A DNA stretch of 64,000 nucleotides from Gentiana macrophylla (taxonomy: Eukaryota; Streptophyta; Magnoliopsida; Gentianales; Gentianaceae). A program made the position numbers and the translations under genes. Positions 11,950 to 23,931 of this stretch are shown one piece after another (the stretch's first letter is position 1; every line of letters begins with the position of its first letter). Under the pieces are notes generated by a model that saw only the letters and a program-made list of their open reading frames with translations, was not told the DNA's origin and did not search any database. The stretch is taken from positions 4,763,262 through 4,827,261 of the forward strand of contig CM047808.1 of NCBI GenBank assembly GCA_026214975.1, in the 5' to 3' direction.

Positions 11950-12864
11950 AGACCTCGAATCCACGATGCTGCTCTATCTTGCATTGACCCCACAAAAGCA
12001 ATGCACCATGAATCCTCGCTAGGCGTACACAAACTAATCCTGCTTTGAAAGGCGGAAAGCCAATCTAGCGGATCTGTTACTCCATGATAATTGAAGAAGT
12101 TGGGATAATGCGTTCCCCCTCTTGGTGCCTCTCTTAAAATATCTGGGTGAAGCACACTTGTCCCCCAGGTGGGAACAGTCTTAATTCCCTTAGCCCCGCG
12201 CTGCAATTCCTCTATCTGCTTTCTCATTACCCCCAATTCTTCCTTATCCTCAGGAATGGGTAGGCGCACCGCATAATCCCCTTTTGTCTGAGAATCCCCC
12301 TGCCCCTCCATGCGAGTATACACTGACCGATGATTTCTTTGGGTTCCAGGAGGCTGCACATGATAAATCGACCATGGGCCCTGATCGAACAAAAGCTGAT
12401 CTCTTTCGCGACATCGCATGACTGCTGCCTTGTGTTTCTGTTTCCTGAGCTTGAGTTTTCTGGGGAGCCGCGGTTGGTTGATTTTCAGTTTGTGCGGGCT
12501 GGGGAGATTTGAATTTGCGTATAGGCTGAGGTGGAAGCCCCTCAGCAATTAAAAGCTCGTTTCCTAACCGCATCTCCTCTACATACTCCATATGTGCCTG
12601 TAGGGCTAGTCTATTTGAACTTGGCGGTACGGATGCCTTATCAGCGACTGTAGCATTCAAACGAGAAGTTCCCACCAAATCCTCATCACGTAACTGGCGG
12701 GCACGAGCTTTTTCCTGTATGAAATTTCTCATGTCCGGCGTGATATCTTTCCCGGCACCACCCCCAGAAGATATTACCTTTCGGTTTTCTCCTCCACGCT
12801 TCATGGGGGTTCTATGAATATGTTTAGCCGGGGTGGAAGGGTTTATATCTTTTCCTCCAACCAT
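11950..12864 (-). pseudogene. N-terminal part of gag of the Tat-like element
   Basis: The likely start is the ATG at 12864 (MVGGKDINPSTPAKH). A Gln/Pro/Thr-rich linker follows (around residues 125-150). The frame then shifts near 12430, and the conserved Gag start follows (YHGVTDPLDWLSAFQ, then DRAASWIRGLP). The product is cut at 11950 by the Athila insertion and continues at 5257. The 12865-13177 leader upstream has no gene. Confidence 0.82.
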
Positions 12865-13177
12865 TTTTTAGGAGAGTTTAGGGGTGTCTGTGGAGTGGGG
12901 ATATTTGGCTAGTAGTTTTGGTGATTTGTGAGCGTGTATATCTGGGTGTAAGGATGATTGTTTAGTGGTTCTTGTTTTTTCGTGTCTTGACGATTAAGAA
13001 CTGAGATAGAGATTTAACCAACCTTTATGTTTATAGATGGACTCGAGTGCGAGTTTGCATGTGATGATGAAGGTGTTCCTTCCAGCTGTGATGAACTTGG
13101 TGTTTATCCAACCTTGTCGCCGCTGTGAGATCACTCTTTCGGTGGAGCAAATGTTCTTGATGAGCTGATATTGATGA

Positions 13178-13197
13178 GTTTCCCGGTAACGGAGCCA
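13178..13197 (-). promoter_or_regulatory. Primer-binding site of the Tat-like element
   Basis: Two bases from the LTR, the minus strand reads TGGCTCCGTTACCGGGAA. It matches the tRNA-Asp complement at 15 of 18 positions, so it is either a decayed tRNA-Asp site or a site for another tRNA. Confidence 0.6.
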
Positions 13198-13199
13198 AC

Positions 13200-13828
13200 T
13201 GATATCGCGTGGAATACCAGGTTTGCGGTAACAGTGTCAATCTTGAGGATAAGAGGCTGTTTATGTGTGATTCCTCCGGAGAGGGTAAGGTGGCGATTAA
13301 GAACTGAGTGGTCGGACAAATCAAACGTATGAAGATATATGTGAGTCGACAAATTGACAGAGCTTGGTCTGTGTATATTAATTTGCAGGTGGATTGCTAT
13401 TACATATGATCTCCTATTTATAGACAAGTAAGTCGGTTTACTGTTCATGACTAGACAGCTAATGATATAATTAAAGGTAAATTATACAGGTATTACAAAT
13501 GTCCTTGCCAAATATCCGTATGCACTGTATAATACCAGTAGCCTTGCCAGGTGTCCGTATGCGCTGTCTGTGATGGTAATCTTGAGATTTAGGTGAGCAG
13601 CGATCATCGGACAGCGGCTACGTTCTTGCCTTGACTATAAGAAGAGGAAACCATATGATGGAGATACGCCCAGCTTAGAAGTAGCGGACAGTAGGGCGAC
13701 TCAGATATAGCGGACAACTTCCTATATATGGAAGCGGCTACACCATCGAGGCCCATATGATTTGTATTGGGCCGGGTCAATAAGCCCAATCCTCTGGAAC
13801 AGTGTCCTGTTGCGGGTTGGGTATATCA
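13200..13828 (-). repeat. 5' LTR of the Tat-like element
   Basis: This 629-bp LTR has inverted termini: TGATAT on the left and ATATCA on the right. It adjoins the primer-binding site and gag leader, which fixes its identity as the 5' LTR. Confidence 0.82.
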
Positions 13829-14666
13829 ATTATGAATAAATTAAATACAAGATATTAATTATGATGATTAATTAAATATGTATATTGATACATGTGTAAA
13901 ATTCGAAATATGTATATATGATATACATGGATTTTGCAAATTAATTAATCATAGTATTATATTAATTAAAGAATTTTCCATAAGTGAAATTATGGAGAGA
14001 GGTGGCGCCATTCACTTGTGTGTATGACACACTTGGATTGTGCAATTTAATTAAGAAGATTACCATAATATTAATATGTGATATTAATTGATTTTAAGAA
14101 AAATAGATTTAATGGTAATAACATAATTTATATTCAATATAAGATATTGGAAAATTAAATTATGGAAAGAGAAATAAATCACATTAATTGTTTTTCCTTA
14201 TTTTATTGGAAAGAGATTTTTCTTCTCCTTCTTACTCCACCTCTTGGGCGCCCCTTGCTACTTTATATATGAGGGGTTGTCAAGCTCTTTTGTACACCAT
14301 TCTTCCAAGAGCAATTGTTCTTGTGAAAAATTGCAAGAACGCATAGTTCTTGTGTAAGAAAAAGGGGGCTTCCTATAGTGAGTTTGTGAGGGAAGAAAAG
14401 GTCCGGTCTAGTAATCGGAACTTTTCAATAGCAATCCATGGTGGGATTCCGGCGGGCTGTTCGTGTGGACTGGAGGTAGAGGCCGAACACTTGGGCGGCT
14501 CCATGCTGAACTACTCTCCTTAGACGGTCAAAGCGTCGATCTTTTAGATCAACCAAGGTAACCGCCGTCTTTATTTTATTCGTTTATTGCTTAAACGAAG
14601 TCGATCTTGAGAAAAGGAAATCAAAATTTTTGAATTCCGCTGCGTTCCCGCGTTGATTTCCTAACA
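13829..14666 (+). mobile_element. Ty1/copia LTR fragment, probably solo, cut by the Tat-like element
   Basis: This AT-rich sequence has a TATA box (CTTTATATATGAGG, near 14260). A leader-like stretch then ends in CCGCTGCGTTCCCGCG and CCTAACA, typical of plant copia LTRs. No primer-binding site follows, so this is a solo or truncated LTR. Its 5' part must lie beyond the Tat-like element, outside the window to the left. Confidence 0.65.
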
Positions 14667-14924
14667 AGGTGCCCCTGCTTTTTCGGGGTAAGAAGGGGTA
14701 GAGAAAATGTCTTGAGCCAATGTTCGAGTACCAGGCGCTACGGCGCTGAAGTAACCCATGCCATACTCCCAGGAAAAGCTCGAAGGACTATAAGCAAAAG
14801 GTACATGTACCCGAAACCGACACAGGTGGGTAGGTAGAGAATACCTAGGGGCGCAAGACAACTCTCTCTAAGGAACTCGGCAAAATAGCCCCGTAACTTC
14901 GGGAGAAGGGGTGCCTCCTCACAA
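14667..14924 (+). pseudogene. rrn23 (fragment): Plastid-type 23S rRNA fragment in nuclear DNA
   Basis: The stretch matches the conserved middle of bacterial-type LSU rRNA in sense orientation. It includes ACCGACACAGGTGGGTAGG, the AGAGAATACCTAGGGGCGC block, and AACTTCGGGAGAAGG. It ends abruptly after CCTCACAAA, before the rest of the gene. From memory the wording fits the plastid gene better than the mitochondrial one, but I could not align it. It is a nuclear organelle insertion, not a working rRNA gene. Confidence 0.75.
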
Positions 14925-15169
14925 ATGATCGACCTATTTTTTCTTCTTTCTCTCGCCTACATGTTATGTTAAAAGATCACACAGGGCAAAATCAAAAGGG
15001 GGTGAGGGAAATATTAACCAACAATCCAACAAAGATGATACCGTCAATTTACTATGTGGATTCTTGGCCTTCAGCTCGTCCATTATTTTATCGTAATTGG
15101 TCTAACGAAACAGATAAGATCATTAAAATAAAAAGGAAAAAAAATAAGTACTTTATTTAAGCAAACCAT
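14925..15169. other. Unassigned DNA next to the rRNA fragment
   Basis: No gene or repeat is recognised. It may be further organelle-derived sequence. A 64-codon frame (14966-15160) has no recognised domain. Confidence 0.4.
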
Positions 15170-15483
15170 TAATCAATATATCATAATATATAATCCTACC
15201 CATAGCCTTTTGTAGATTTTTGTCTAGAAGAACAAAATTATTAAAAAACCGGGATAGAAAGAAACTGTAATTTAATAAAGACAAAAGTAACAAATATGAA
15301 GTAACAAATATGAAATATAGTACATTTGAAGTAACAATTGTAAAACACAAAGTAACATTAACATGTGAAGTAACAATTTTAAAGTGACAATTGTGATTTT
15401 TGTCCTTTATAATCATGAAAATGTTACTTTTGTCTTACCAGACCCATTGATTAATTTTTTTGTCCTTGTAACCCCTTCCCCCT
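15170..15483 (-). repeat. Small unclassified repeat, copy 1
   Basis: This sequence is the inverted counterpart of 26083-26368. On the minus strand both start GGGGGAAGG, share AATGGGTCTG and ATGATTATAAAGGACAAAAA, and then have several GTTACTT-type motifs. See the entry at 26083. Confidence 0.6.
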
Positions 15484-15938
15484 CGCCTTTTGTCCCCCTG
15501 TTCCATCACCACTTTTTTCTTTCCTTTTTCACCGGTGTCTTTATTGTCAAATCCTTTATCCTTTTCTTCTTCACCACCTTCTTTATCCTCGATTTCTTTT
15601 TCCTCTTCTTCTCCATCAACTCTTAAACCAACGACTCATTGCTTTTCCTTTTCTTCACCGGCTTTTAAACCACAAATTACTTTTTCGTTTTCGCCAGCCG
15701 GTTTCTTTTCTGGTTTTCCAGTTCTTTGCGTATCTATCATTTCAAAAATAAAATACATCACAAAATATATGAACCCATAATAATCATAAAATCTATAATT
15801 ACAAAATATCTATCATACCAAATATTTTACATATATCTTCCTCATCCCTAAACGATTGATACGCGAGTGGCAATATAGGTTTGATGCTGCAAGAACAATA
15901 AATTGATTTTAAAAAAAAAAAAAGCATAATACATCTTT

Positions 15939-15964
15939 AATAATAATAATAATAATAATAATAA
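15939..15964. repeat. TAA microsatellite
   Basis: About eight TAA units lie in a region (15860-16100) where a 70-100-bp stretch is imperfectly repeated (GGTTTGATGCTGCAA and GGGCTGATGCTGCAA). Confidence 0.85.
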
Positions 15965-16764
15965 GTAGGTCGATCAAACCATTGATGTGGATTAGTAGAT
16001 TGATTTGCATGCGGGAACATAGGGCTGATGCTGCAACAACAGTCAAATGAGATTAAAAAAGAGCATAATACATCTTTAAAAAAAACAAAATAAAGTATGT
16101 TGGTCAAACCATTCAGGTGGAAGAATCAGAAGAAGTTGAGCAAAATGTTCCAAATATTCTGCTTCCCTCCTCAACCAACATTCTCTGAATTCATCTTTTC
16201 CGACCATGTCGGATATGTAAGGGGCAAATGGGCGGCGGTATGACCTGAAAAAATTAATACTATTAAAAAAACTTAGAGATTAATACCAACACTATGTTGC
16301 CCTGGCATCAACGCTTAAGACATCCCTCTCTATCCATCCTATTATATGTTTCAACATTAACATATGAAACATGTCGTCATATCAAGCATCGTAGATCCTC
16401 TAACACATTAAACCATTTAAATATCATCATAGGCCCAGTTTACATCCACGCAAATAATTAAAATCCTTTTAACACATTAGACCATTCAAATATAAATAAG
16501 GACCATTCCATATTACATCTAATAAATATTGCTATTTCGTTACGTTTGTTGATGATTTTTCGTGAATGATGGGGTTGCTCCTCATGATATTTCGTGTGTT
16601 CCAATAAAACTATACATCTAATGAATAGTGCATAATCAAAGCTATCTCCCTTCTGCCTTGCATATTAATTCTAACGGCGAATCATTTTGAATTCCGTTTA
16701 AAATCTGAGTGTGTATGATATGTGCAGAACTAGGACTTAACTTGATAATTTTGATCCCTAAACC

Positions 16765-16766
<2 letters not shown>

Positions 16767-16810
<44 letters not shown>
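16767..16810. repeat. Poly(A) tract of 44 bases
   Basis: A pure A run sits in what would be an intron of the decayed gene. It could be the tail of a retroposed sequence, but no SINE body is recognised upstream. Confidence 0.9.
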
Positions 16811-16813
<3 letters not shown>

Positions 16814-19096
16814 GGTGCACAAAAAGTGTTTAGGATTATATAACGTACCCTTTACAACCGGACTTTCCCGACGTGATCAACTGCCAGTAGCAAGTTAAGA
16901 GAGTGATATGACTGCCAACCTACACAATTAATATCGTTCCATAAAATTTCTGTTCATTTTTTATGCATAATTAAGCAATACACCCTGTTTTTTAACTCTA
17001 TCGGGTAATATTGAACTTACTGATGCTGATATATTTTCCGGTGAATAACTGTTGTAGGTTTGATAATAAACCTCTCATCTTCTTTCCAGCTTTTGCATTA
17101 GATCGGCCTGAGGGACAACAACTTCTATATCTAATTGTTGTGGCTGGTTTTCACTTCCTTTCTTGTTACTTCTCCCTTTCTTTTTCGTCTGGACTTTTTC
17201 ATCCATCTTGGCCTTTTCATCCTTCTTGGCTTTTTCTTTCCCTCCGTATATTTCTCTCTTTGCACATATAAAATTATATAAAAATATGAGGAAGAAGGAT
17301 AATATATATAAGTTGGGCTAGATGGAATTTTTAATAAAAAGAAATAAAGTCTCAATCTATTATGGTCTAAATTTTCAATTCTACATAAAATTCTCTATTT
17401 TTTTCTGGGTTGAACCACATATTTATGGACACATTTTTAGCGGTGTAATCACGGAGTCTAAGATACACCCCAAGAGTTGGGGGCATACGAATGACACTAA
17501 TATATTAAAGCTAACCAAGTGAGTACATATAAGACATAGCTAGTCTCACCAGATCTTCCATAATCTTGGCCGTTTCCACCGATGCAACCTCTCCAAGAAA
17601 TTTTGAAATGTTTTCGTAAAGGATCTAAAATAGCAAATGAGACTTGATACCCATATGGATTTAATTACGCACCACAAACAACATAATCATAGCAATTCGA
17701 GATAAGCAAATCGAAACCTTAACATGGACAACTAGTTGGAATACATTTTTTTTCAGATAAGAAATAAAAAATCACACTGCTTAAGAACTTGCTACTTCTT
17801 TCTCTCTCGAACACCACATCCATCAAAACATGTTCTTGACTTCTTGAACACCACATCCATCACAACATGTTCTCGAACACCACATCCATCACAATATGAG
17901 TTGACACAAACACATATTCCACATCATTCCTCGCTCCGCGCCTTAACAATATTAATCCAATTGCGCCTTGCATCTACATCCATAAGCATGAATTAATCAT
18001 TTATCAAATCAATCTTAATACCTTTCCAAAAAAAATTATTTTAAGGGTAAAAAGAATCATTTACCCGGTCAAATTCGGTCAAATATTTGCCTTCTTTTTT
18101 ATATTGTTTAAAGCAACTAATCAGGTCATCAAGCTAAATCAATAACAAAGAATTAGGTTTAATTTTTTATTAATATATCTATAAATTAAAGATAGGTTGC
18201 ATGAAATTAGAAATAAAAAATACTCACCCCAATTTGCTACATGCCAACTTAGGCAAGTAGTCGTTTTGCATGAATAATGTCATGAAAACAAAATCATCAA
18301 TATATCGTTCGATGGCATACTTATCATAATCATCAGACACAATGCCCATCATGACTCTGAATACAATGTCTCTTAATTTTGACATTGTAATCATCCGCAG
18401 AGTAATTTACTATTAGAGAAAGAAAAAAAATTAATAAAAATCAATTAATTATCTAATAAATAAAAAAACAACTTATACATCTCCTTTTTTTTCTTCCATT
18501 ACACTCGGATCATTCATGTTCCTCTGATAAGATAAAGGATTTTTTTTTTTAAAAATAAATATCAGTTAGTACATATTCTTTAGATTCTCTTACACTGAGT
18601 TTGATAACATTGAGGTTTTACCAAACTAGGACCCCTCAGTGAAGCAGAGATAACAGGCTCATAAAAGGTAAAGATTTTTAAGAAATAAACACAATTTTGT
18701 AGGACAGAGGTAGTATTATTCTTTGGACAACAAAATGAAATCATGTCTTTTCTTTCTGCTAAGAAGTTTCAAGACACCAAAATCCCACTTTCCAAGCAAG
18801 AACTTACTGTGCAACAAGTATTTGAGGCATATACCAAGTGCCGTTACCGTGTGAGAGAGGATGAATAACAATAATACATCACAACCCTCCATTTGATATA
18901 TCCTAAATAATTGTTGCATCATGTTCAGGCTGTCCGTCCTGCGGGCCCGGTGAACCGCCCCCCTAAACCCGTATCAGATTTCGTCTGAACTTTAGAGATC
19001 ATACATCATCTCGATGGTGCTGTTCTTATGCTGTAAGAAAAAATTGTAGAATTCTGCTTTTGGGAAGTGCCTCTTCAACCAATATTATTTGCATTA

Positions 19097-19097
<1 letters not shown>

Positions 19098-19131
<34 letters not shown>
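19098..19131. repeat. Poly(A) tract of about 34 bases
   Basis: A second pure A run lies between the first two exon-like pieces of the decayed gene. Confidence 0.9.
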
Positions 19132-19133
<2 letters not shown>

Positions 19134-19467
19134 TTATTTGCAGAGTTTCAGCCTTCTGAAAAATGATGATACAACAGATTTAGGATAAGGTTTAGTAGCA
19201 AGGCTAGTGGGAACATCCTCTGGTTGTTCTATCCAAAGCTTATGATCAATTCATCCTTCAATAAACTTATCCAAGGCTAGTGGGAACATCCTCCGGCACC
19301 GAATTCGTGAGCTTTTCTGAGGCCGAAGCGTCACCGTCGGCGGATACTGCAGATAGGGATTCCATTTTTCTAGGGCTAAATCGAGATTGGGAAATGGGAA
19401 GGGTAATTTTGGGAAACGGAAAAGATAATCGGGCAAAGTTACAACGGGGTATAGAGACTGCAGCCAT

Positions 19468-20522
19468 GTTTCCCTTTGTGTTAAGGAGGAGAAAGTTTCA
19501 TGACTAATAAAGGCACCCCCAACACAATCATTGTATGGTTCAATCGAGTTTACCTTAAAATCTGATAAGATAAAAGATGATGATTAGGACACATAATATA
19601 TCCACACAAAGTTACACATCATCATTTTTTAACCATACAATTGAACTTAAAAGAAAAACAAAAAAGAAAAACCAAAAATTCTGAACCACAAAATCATTTT
19701 CAGTGCACTAATCATTTTCCTAAAAACATTTCACACATCGTTAGGTGAAAATAAGATAAAATTTACATAAAATCCTAAAAACATTTCACACATCATTAGG
19801 TGAAAATAAGATAAAATTTACATAAAATCTATTCAATGGCGAAAATGTTTTCTTAATGTATGTGGTTTGTTTCCAAAACAAAAAAAAATTGTATGTGGTT
19901 TGATGATTTTTTTTTGGAACTTGTGTGTTAAGCTTTGATTGCATTCTTTATCATGGTTCTTTTCAAATAGAGCACTACACTTTAAATTTATAAGAAAGGA
20001 AAGAAATTTGATTTCTTTTATAATTATTATTCATCAGTGCACATACCACATCAATCTGATCACCACCACAACTCTGGTACACAAATACATTCTACTTGTC
20101 TGTGAGCAAACCAAAGATATTTATTTTGTTGTTCTTGTTTCCTTTAATTAATAGAGAAGAATTGTTTTATCCTGAGGAAATATTTCAATCCATTGAAATA
20201 GTTTCTTTAGGACAGTACATCATAGCACGACTTAAGGTTTTATCTGTGTTTTAATCTATATACTCCAACACTTGATAATCAAGTGCAACATTAAATGCAA
20301 AACGACATCATTATGTGTATTTTTTAACATTTGATTGTCAAATGCATGGGGGGATTTTTTCCGTAATGATTGCCCGCAAAAGAGTCAATGATCATTGGTC
20401 AAAACTCATTGTAGTTACCAAGCTTAATACTCATATGCTGCTTAATCTAAAATATATATATTAGTTTCATAGCCTCCATACACTTGAAACTATAACATTT
20501 AAAAAATATATATATATTAGTT
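19468..20522. other. Intergenic AT-rich DNA
   Basis: No gene is seen. A ~40-bp sequence around AAAACATTTCACACATC with the following GTGAAAATAAGATAAAA is tandemly duplicated (19720-19830). Confidence 0.6.
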
Positions 20523-20880
20523 TCAGGCCACTCCCAGCAGCATCCCTATTCTTCATCCCTAAAATAATATAAAATAATACATATCCCTATTTTACAGCAT
20601 CTCAATTCATAACACTCTACATCAGCATCCCTATCCATATCCCTACATCATTAAAATATTAATTCTTTAACAAAAACTTAAAAGCACTTTGTAACTACTT
20701 TTTAAAATTTGAAATTCAAACTTACAACGGCTATATTTTAACGGCTATATTCCAACGGTCATATTTCAAAATCCAACTATAAATATATCACTAGCCCATT
20801 CATTTTTCACACATTTGAGAGCTCAAAAATAAACTTTGTCACATTTCAATTTTTATTTTTTTCAAACTTTATCCTACACA

Positions 20881-22164
20881 ATGAGTGGAAGCAATAAGTT
20901 TCTGAAAAAATTCTTGTACGGAAGCGATGATGATGATGATATGATTCAAAATCTAGCTTGGAAACGTCAAAGAGAAAAACTTGAGGCACGAGGTGAAAGC
21001 TCCCGGCAATCACGGACATCAATTCATCGTGACACTTTGCAAGGGCATCAACGCTTATTCAATGATTATTTTGCTACACCACCGGTTTTTCCAGCTCAAA
21101 TTTTTCGTAGGAGATTCCGGATGAGTCGTGAGCTATTTATGCAGATTCACTCGGCAGTGGAAGCATATGATCCATACTTTCAACAAAAGAGAAATGCTGC
21201 TGGAAAATTAGGTTTGTCATCTCTTCAAAAAACAACTACGGCACTGTGAATGTTGGCGTATGGGGTAACAGCTGATTTCATGGATGAATACATACGGATT
21301 GGAGAAAGCACAGCCCAAGAAAGTTTGAGGCACTTTGTTGATGCAATCATTGAAATATTTGGTCACGAGTATCTACGAAAGCCAAACCTATATGACATTG
21401 CAAGATTGCTTCGAGTCGGTGAAGCTCGGGGCTTTCCAGGAATGTTGGGCAGTATCGATTGCATGCATTGGAGATGGAAAAATTGCCCAACTGCTTGGAA
21501 AGGTATGTTCACTGGTCACTGTCATGAACCCACACTTATCTTAGAAGCGGAAGCATCTTATGATTTATGGATTTGGCATGCTTTCTTTGGATTATCGGGA
21601 TCACATAATGATATTAATGTGCTAGAACGATCACATGTGTTTTCTGAAATAACAAAGGGCGAGGGCCCTCCGGTTAACTATTCCATTAATGGTCACGACT
21701 ACACTATGGGTTATTATCTAGCTGATGGGATCTATCCTCCATGGGCGACATTCGTCAAAGCAATTCCATTACCAATGAATCGTTAGACCAAATATTTCAC
21801 TGCTGCTCAAGAATCATTTAGAAAGGACGTTGAACGTGCATTTGGTGTGCTACAAGCAAGATTTGCAATTGTTCGTGGTCCTGCGCGGTTTTATGACCGT
21901 GCCACACTCAAGAAGATCATGTTGGCTTGTATTATCATGCACAATATGATTGTCGAGGATGAGCGAGAACTTCACCCACAACCCGATATCTCTGAATATG
22001 AACAAATCCCTTCAAGTCCTCCGATTCCCACTGTATTATGTACTCATACATCAGAACTCATGAATTTCATGCAATCCCTCGACGAGATCAGAGATAGAGC
22101 AATGAATAGCCAACTTCAAGAAGATCTAGTGGAGCATCTATGGAATTTATATAGTCAGACATAA
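20881..22164 (+). pseudogene. PIF/Harbinger transposase with two in-frame stops
   Basis: The frame starts MSGSNKF and runs to the stop at 22162-22164, which would give 427 residues, the usual size for plant Harbinger transposases. The DDE core is visible. The first Asp is in GSIDCMHWRW (about 21450), the second in SGSHNDINVL (about 21600), and the Glu in VERAFGVLQ (about 21835). A TGA at 21247-21249 sits where the family has Arg (LRMLAYG), and a TAG at 21784-21786 sits where Gln fits. Both are single C-to-T changes (CGA and CAG), and the frame is otherwise open. The enzyme would cut and paste the element at TWA-like sites. This copy is inactive. Confidence 0.92.
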
Positions 22165-23089
22165 TGTGTCTTTTGTTGTATCAAATTTGAGCGTCTTTTC
22201 TTGTTTAGAAATAAGTTTCGTGTTGTTTTTTCATCATGTTTTTATGTTGAATCTTTGTATTAGTCTTCTATTTGATATGAATGTTACATGTTATGTTTTT
22301 TTTAAAGTGTATTTTTAATTGACATTTAATCACACCCGTAGAACAAAGATTAATTATTTTTTTAGTAGCAATAAAACACAACACTCACATTTAGTCATCT
22401 CCAACTATTCTTCTCCTTTTCTCCAAAAGTGAACCCAAGAATAAAAACCAACATTTTGTTAAACATCATTCACAAATCCAAAAATCACAAAAATATTTAC
22501 CTTCAATCTTTCATTTCAAACATAGGTCATTTTCTTCAATTCTAGCTCAAAACCCCTCAAAATATCCACCAAGAGTTGTTAAAGATTTGAACAACTCAAC
22601 AAAACATAGAGTGTTAGTTAGAATGAATCAATAAATTGCTTCACTCTGGAACAAGTTCAATTTGCAAATTTTTTGTGCGAATTTGTTCTTTTGAATGCAC
22701 ACACAACAAGCTAGTCTCACTTGTATGTATTTGAACAAATCAAAGACCAACATTTGGCACCAAAAGGCAAAGCATCCTAAAATCTATTTCCATACAAATG
22801 TACCTTGTGAAGAATCCAATGATCAATTGCTTGAGATGTAGAGGGTGGACACTCATTCTCTTCCAGGATTCATCACAAAGCATCATGTACAACTGGTACT
22901 TTCATCAAAGGTGCTAACTACCACACGTGTAAGTGTTTGGAGAGATTGTTAAGATCAAGCGCTTGATACTTGACATCATTCATTGTTAAGATCAATGGAG
23001 CTTATTCATACAACCTCGTACTATGTGAAGAAGAGTAAAAATGTATACGCATTATATACGGCTGAAGCATACAAAATTTCACTGTTTCT
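22165..23089. other. Noncoding interval inside the Harbinger element
   Basis: This is AT-rich DNA with no gene recognised. The Myb-like second gene usual for Harbinger elements is not found here. Confidence 0.6.
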
Positions 23090-23931
23090 CTACTTGGGAT
23101 TTTGTTCATCTGTTTTTTGTATATCAGACAACAACTTTTGCTCGTAATAAAGTTGGAAAAACAAACCCACCAAAATTGCTCCAAGAACTGCAACTTTCCC
23201 CAAATCAGATGATGATGAAGTGACCAAGGCATTTGAAATTCCAAGAACTATGATTACTATCAATGCAATGTAAACATTCCTTCTAGCTTTAGATCCAACG
23301 TTTTCTTTTGTGAAATCCTTAATCTTCTTCATCTCCACTTTAGCTACTGATTTATCAACCGGTTTATTTTCTCTGAGGTTCTTGAAGAACATACCTTCAT
23401 TTCTATTTTCCTCCATTTGGCTTTCAAATTCTGCTAATTTCTTTTCACTTTCTTCAATCTCTTGTCTGTTCAATTCTGCTGATTCTTCAAAAGCTTGCAT
23501 CTGGCTTTCGATTTTATCCATTATCTGCTCAAACAAAACAGCAAAATCGGATTATACATTTTTTTTATAACAGAAACCCATAATTAGGAGTTTGAACTTG
23601 AACATACCCTTGAACTGGCTTGATCGAGTTCTTTGAGGGCATTTTCTCCGATCTGATCAAGTTCAATTGTGGCTTCTTCAGCAAATTGGGTAAGATATTC
23701 GGATCTTTCATCTAAAAAATCAGTCAATTGCATTTTTTGTGCTTGAAGCATTGCGATTCTTGCGAGGAGTTCTTGTTTTCGTATATCCCCTTGACGAGGT
23801 TGTTCTGAAGATGAATCAGTAGCTTTGCAGAAATGCAGATTGGGGATTTTTCTTCTAACGATTTCTCTTCCATGGAAAAAGGCTTGATTGTGTGGCGTGT
23901 GAAAGGCTTGAATTCCTTTGAGGGCAAGCAT
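23090..23931 (-). CDS. Plastid-targeted coiled-coil membrane protein, two exons, 252 aa
   Basis: Exon 1 (23931-23608, 108 codons) and exon 2 (23524-23090, 145 codons with stop) join in frame across an intron with GTATGT donor and GAGCAG acceptor. The N-terminus has few acidic residues and is basic, like a plastid transit peptide. Residues about 50-180 form an amphipathic, Glu/Gln-rich coiled coil (FEESAELNRQEIEESEKKLA). Two hydrophobic segments follow: VYIALIVIIVLGISNALV and VAVLGAILVGLFFQLYY. The C-terminus is charged. I see no frameshift or stop. The protein looks like a conserved plant envelope or thylakoid membrane protein of unknown function, though I cannot name the family. It lies inside the Harbinger element and runs opposite to the transposase, so it may be captured or may be the original host gene. 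Confidence 0.75.

Larger units (their letters stand above)
1..13828 (-). mobile_element. Ty3/gypsy retrotransposon, Tat/Retand-like lineage, 3' end outside window
   Basis: On the minus strand, gag, protease, RT, a second RNase H and integrase follow in order from 12864 down to 653, with the 5' LTR at 13200-13828. The second RNase H after the RT domain (around 1990-2370) is of the archaeal-like type that marks the Tat lineage. The element is interrupted at 5258-11944 by another retrotransposon. The pieces join across that insertion: gag stops at the residues RGLP on one side and resumes with PSSTTSWDD on the other. Frameshifts and stop codons in every gene show it is dead. The 3' LTR is not seen in the first 650 bases, so the element continues to the left or is truncated. 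The expected right-hand TSD is ATTAT at 13829-13833, which cannot be checked. Confidence 0.88.
15484..19467 (-). pseudogene. Decayed multi-exon host gene, product probably plastid-targeted
   Basis: Several exon-like pieces lie in coherent order on the minus strand. First comes 19267-19467: a start Met and a Ser/Arg/Phe-rich, acid-free N-terminus like a plastid transit peptide (MAAVSIPRCNFARLSFPFPK). Next is about 18228-18405 (KLRDIVFRVMMGIVSDDYDK), ending at a GTGAGT donor. Then 17550-17624 (YENISKFLGEVASVETAKIM) has clean AG and GTGAGA splice sites. A Lys/Glu-rich piece lies at 17075-17262, ending QADLMQKLERR. Next is 16084-16244 (RRPFAPYISDMVGKDEF) behind a CAG acceptor. Last is a Glu/Lys-rich tail at about 15500-15730 with an in-frame TGA. 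The family is not recognised. Stops, a short duplication encoding EDVPTSL, and two long poly(A) tracts in introns point to decay. It could also be a gene captured by a transposon. Confidence 0.55.

Noticed and set aside
14925..15160. Continuation of a plastid gene after the rRNA fragment
   Set aside because: I could not match it to any plastid gene with confidence.
15384..15780. Plus-strand frames rich in Phe, Ser and Pro, somewhat like nucleoporin FG repeats
   Set aside because: The minus strand gives a Glu/Lys-rich peptide in line with the exons upstream, a better explanation for the composition.
16767..19131. Poly(A) runs as SINE or processed pseudogene tails
   Set aside because: No tRNA-like promoter boxes, target duplications or retroposed body were recognised before either run.
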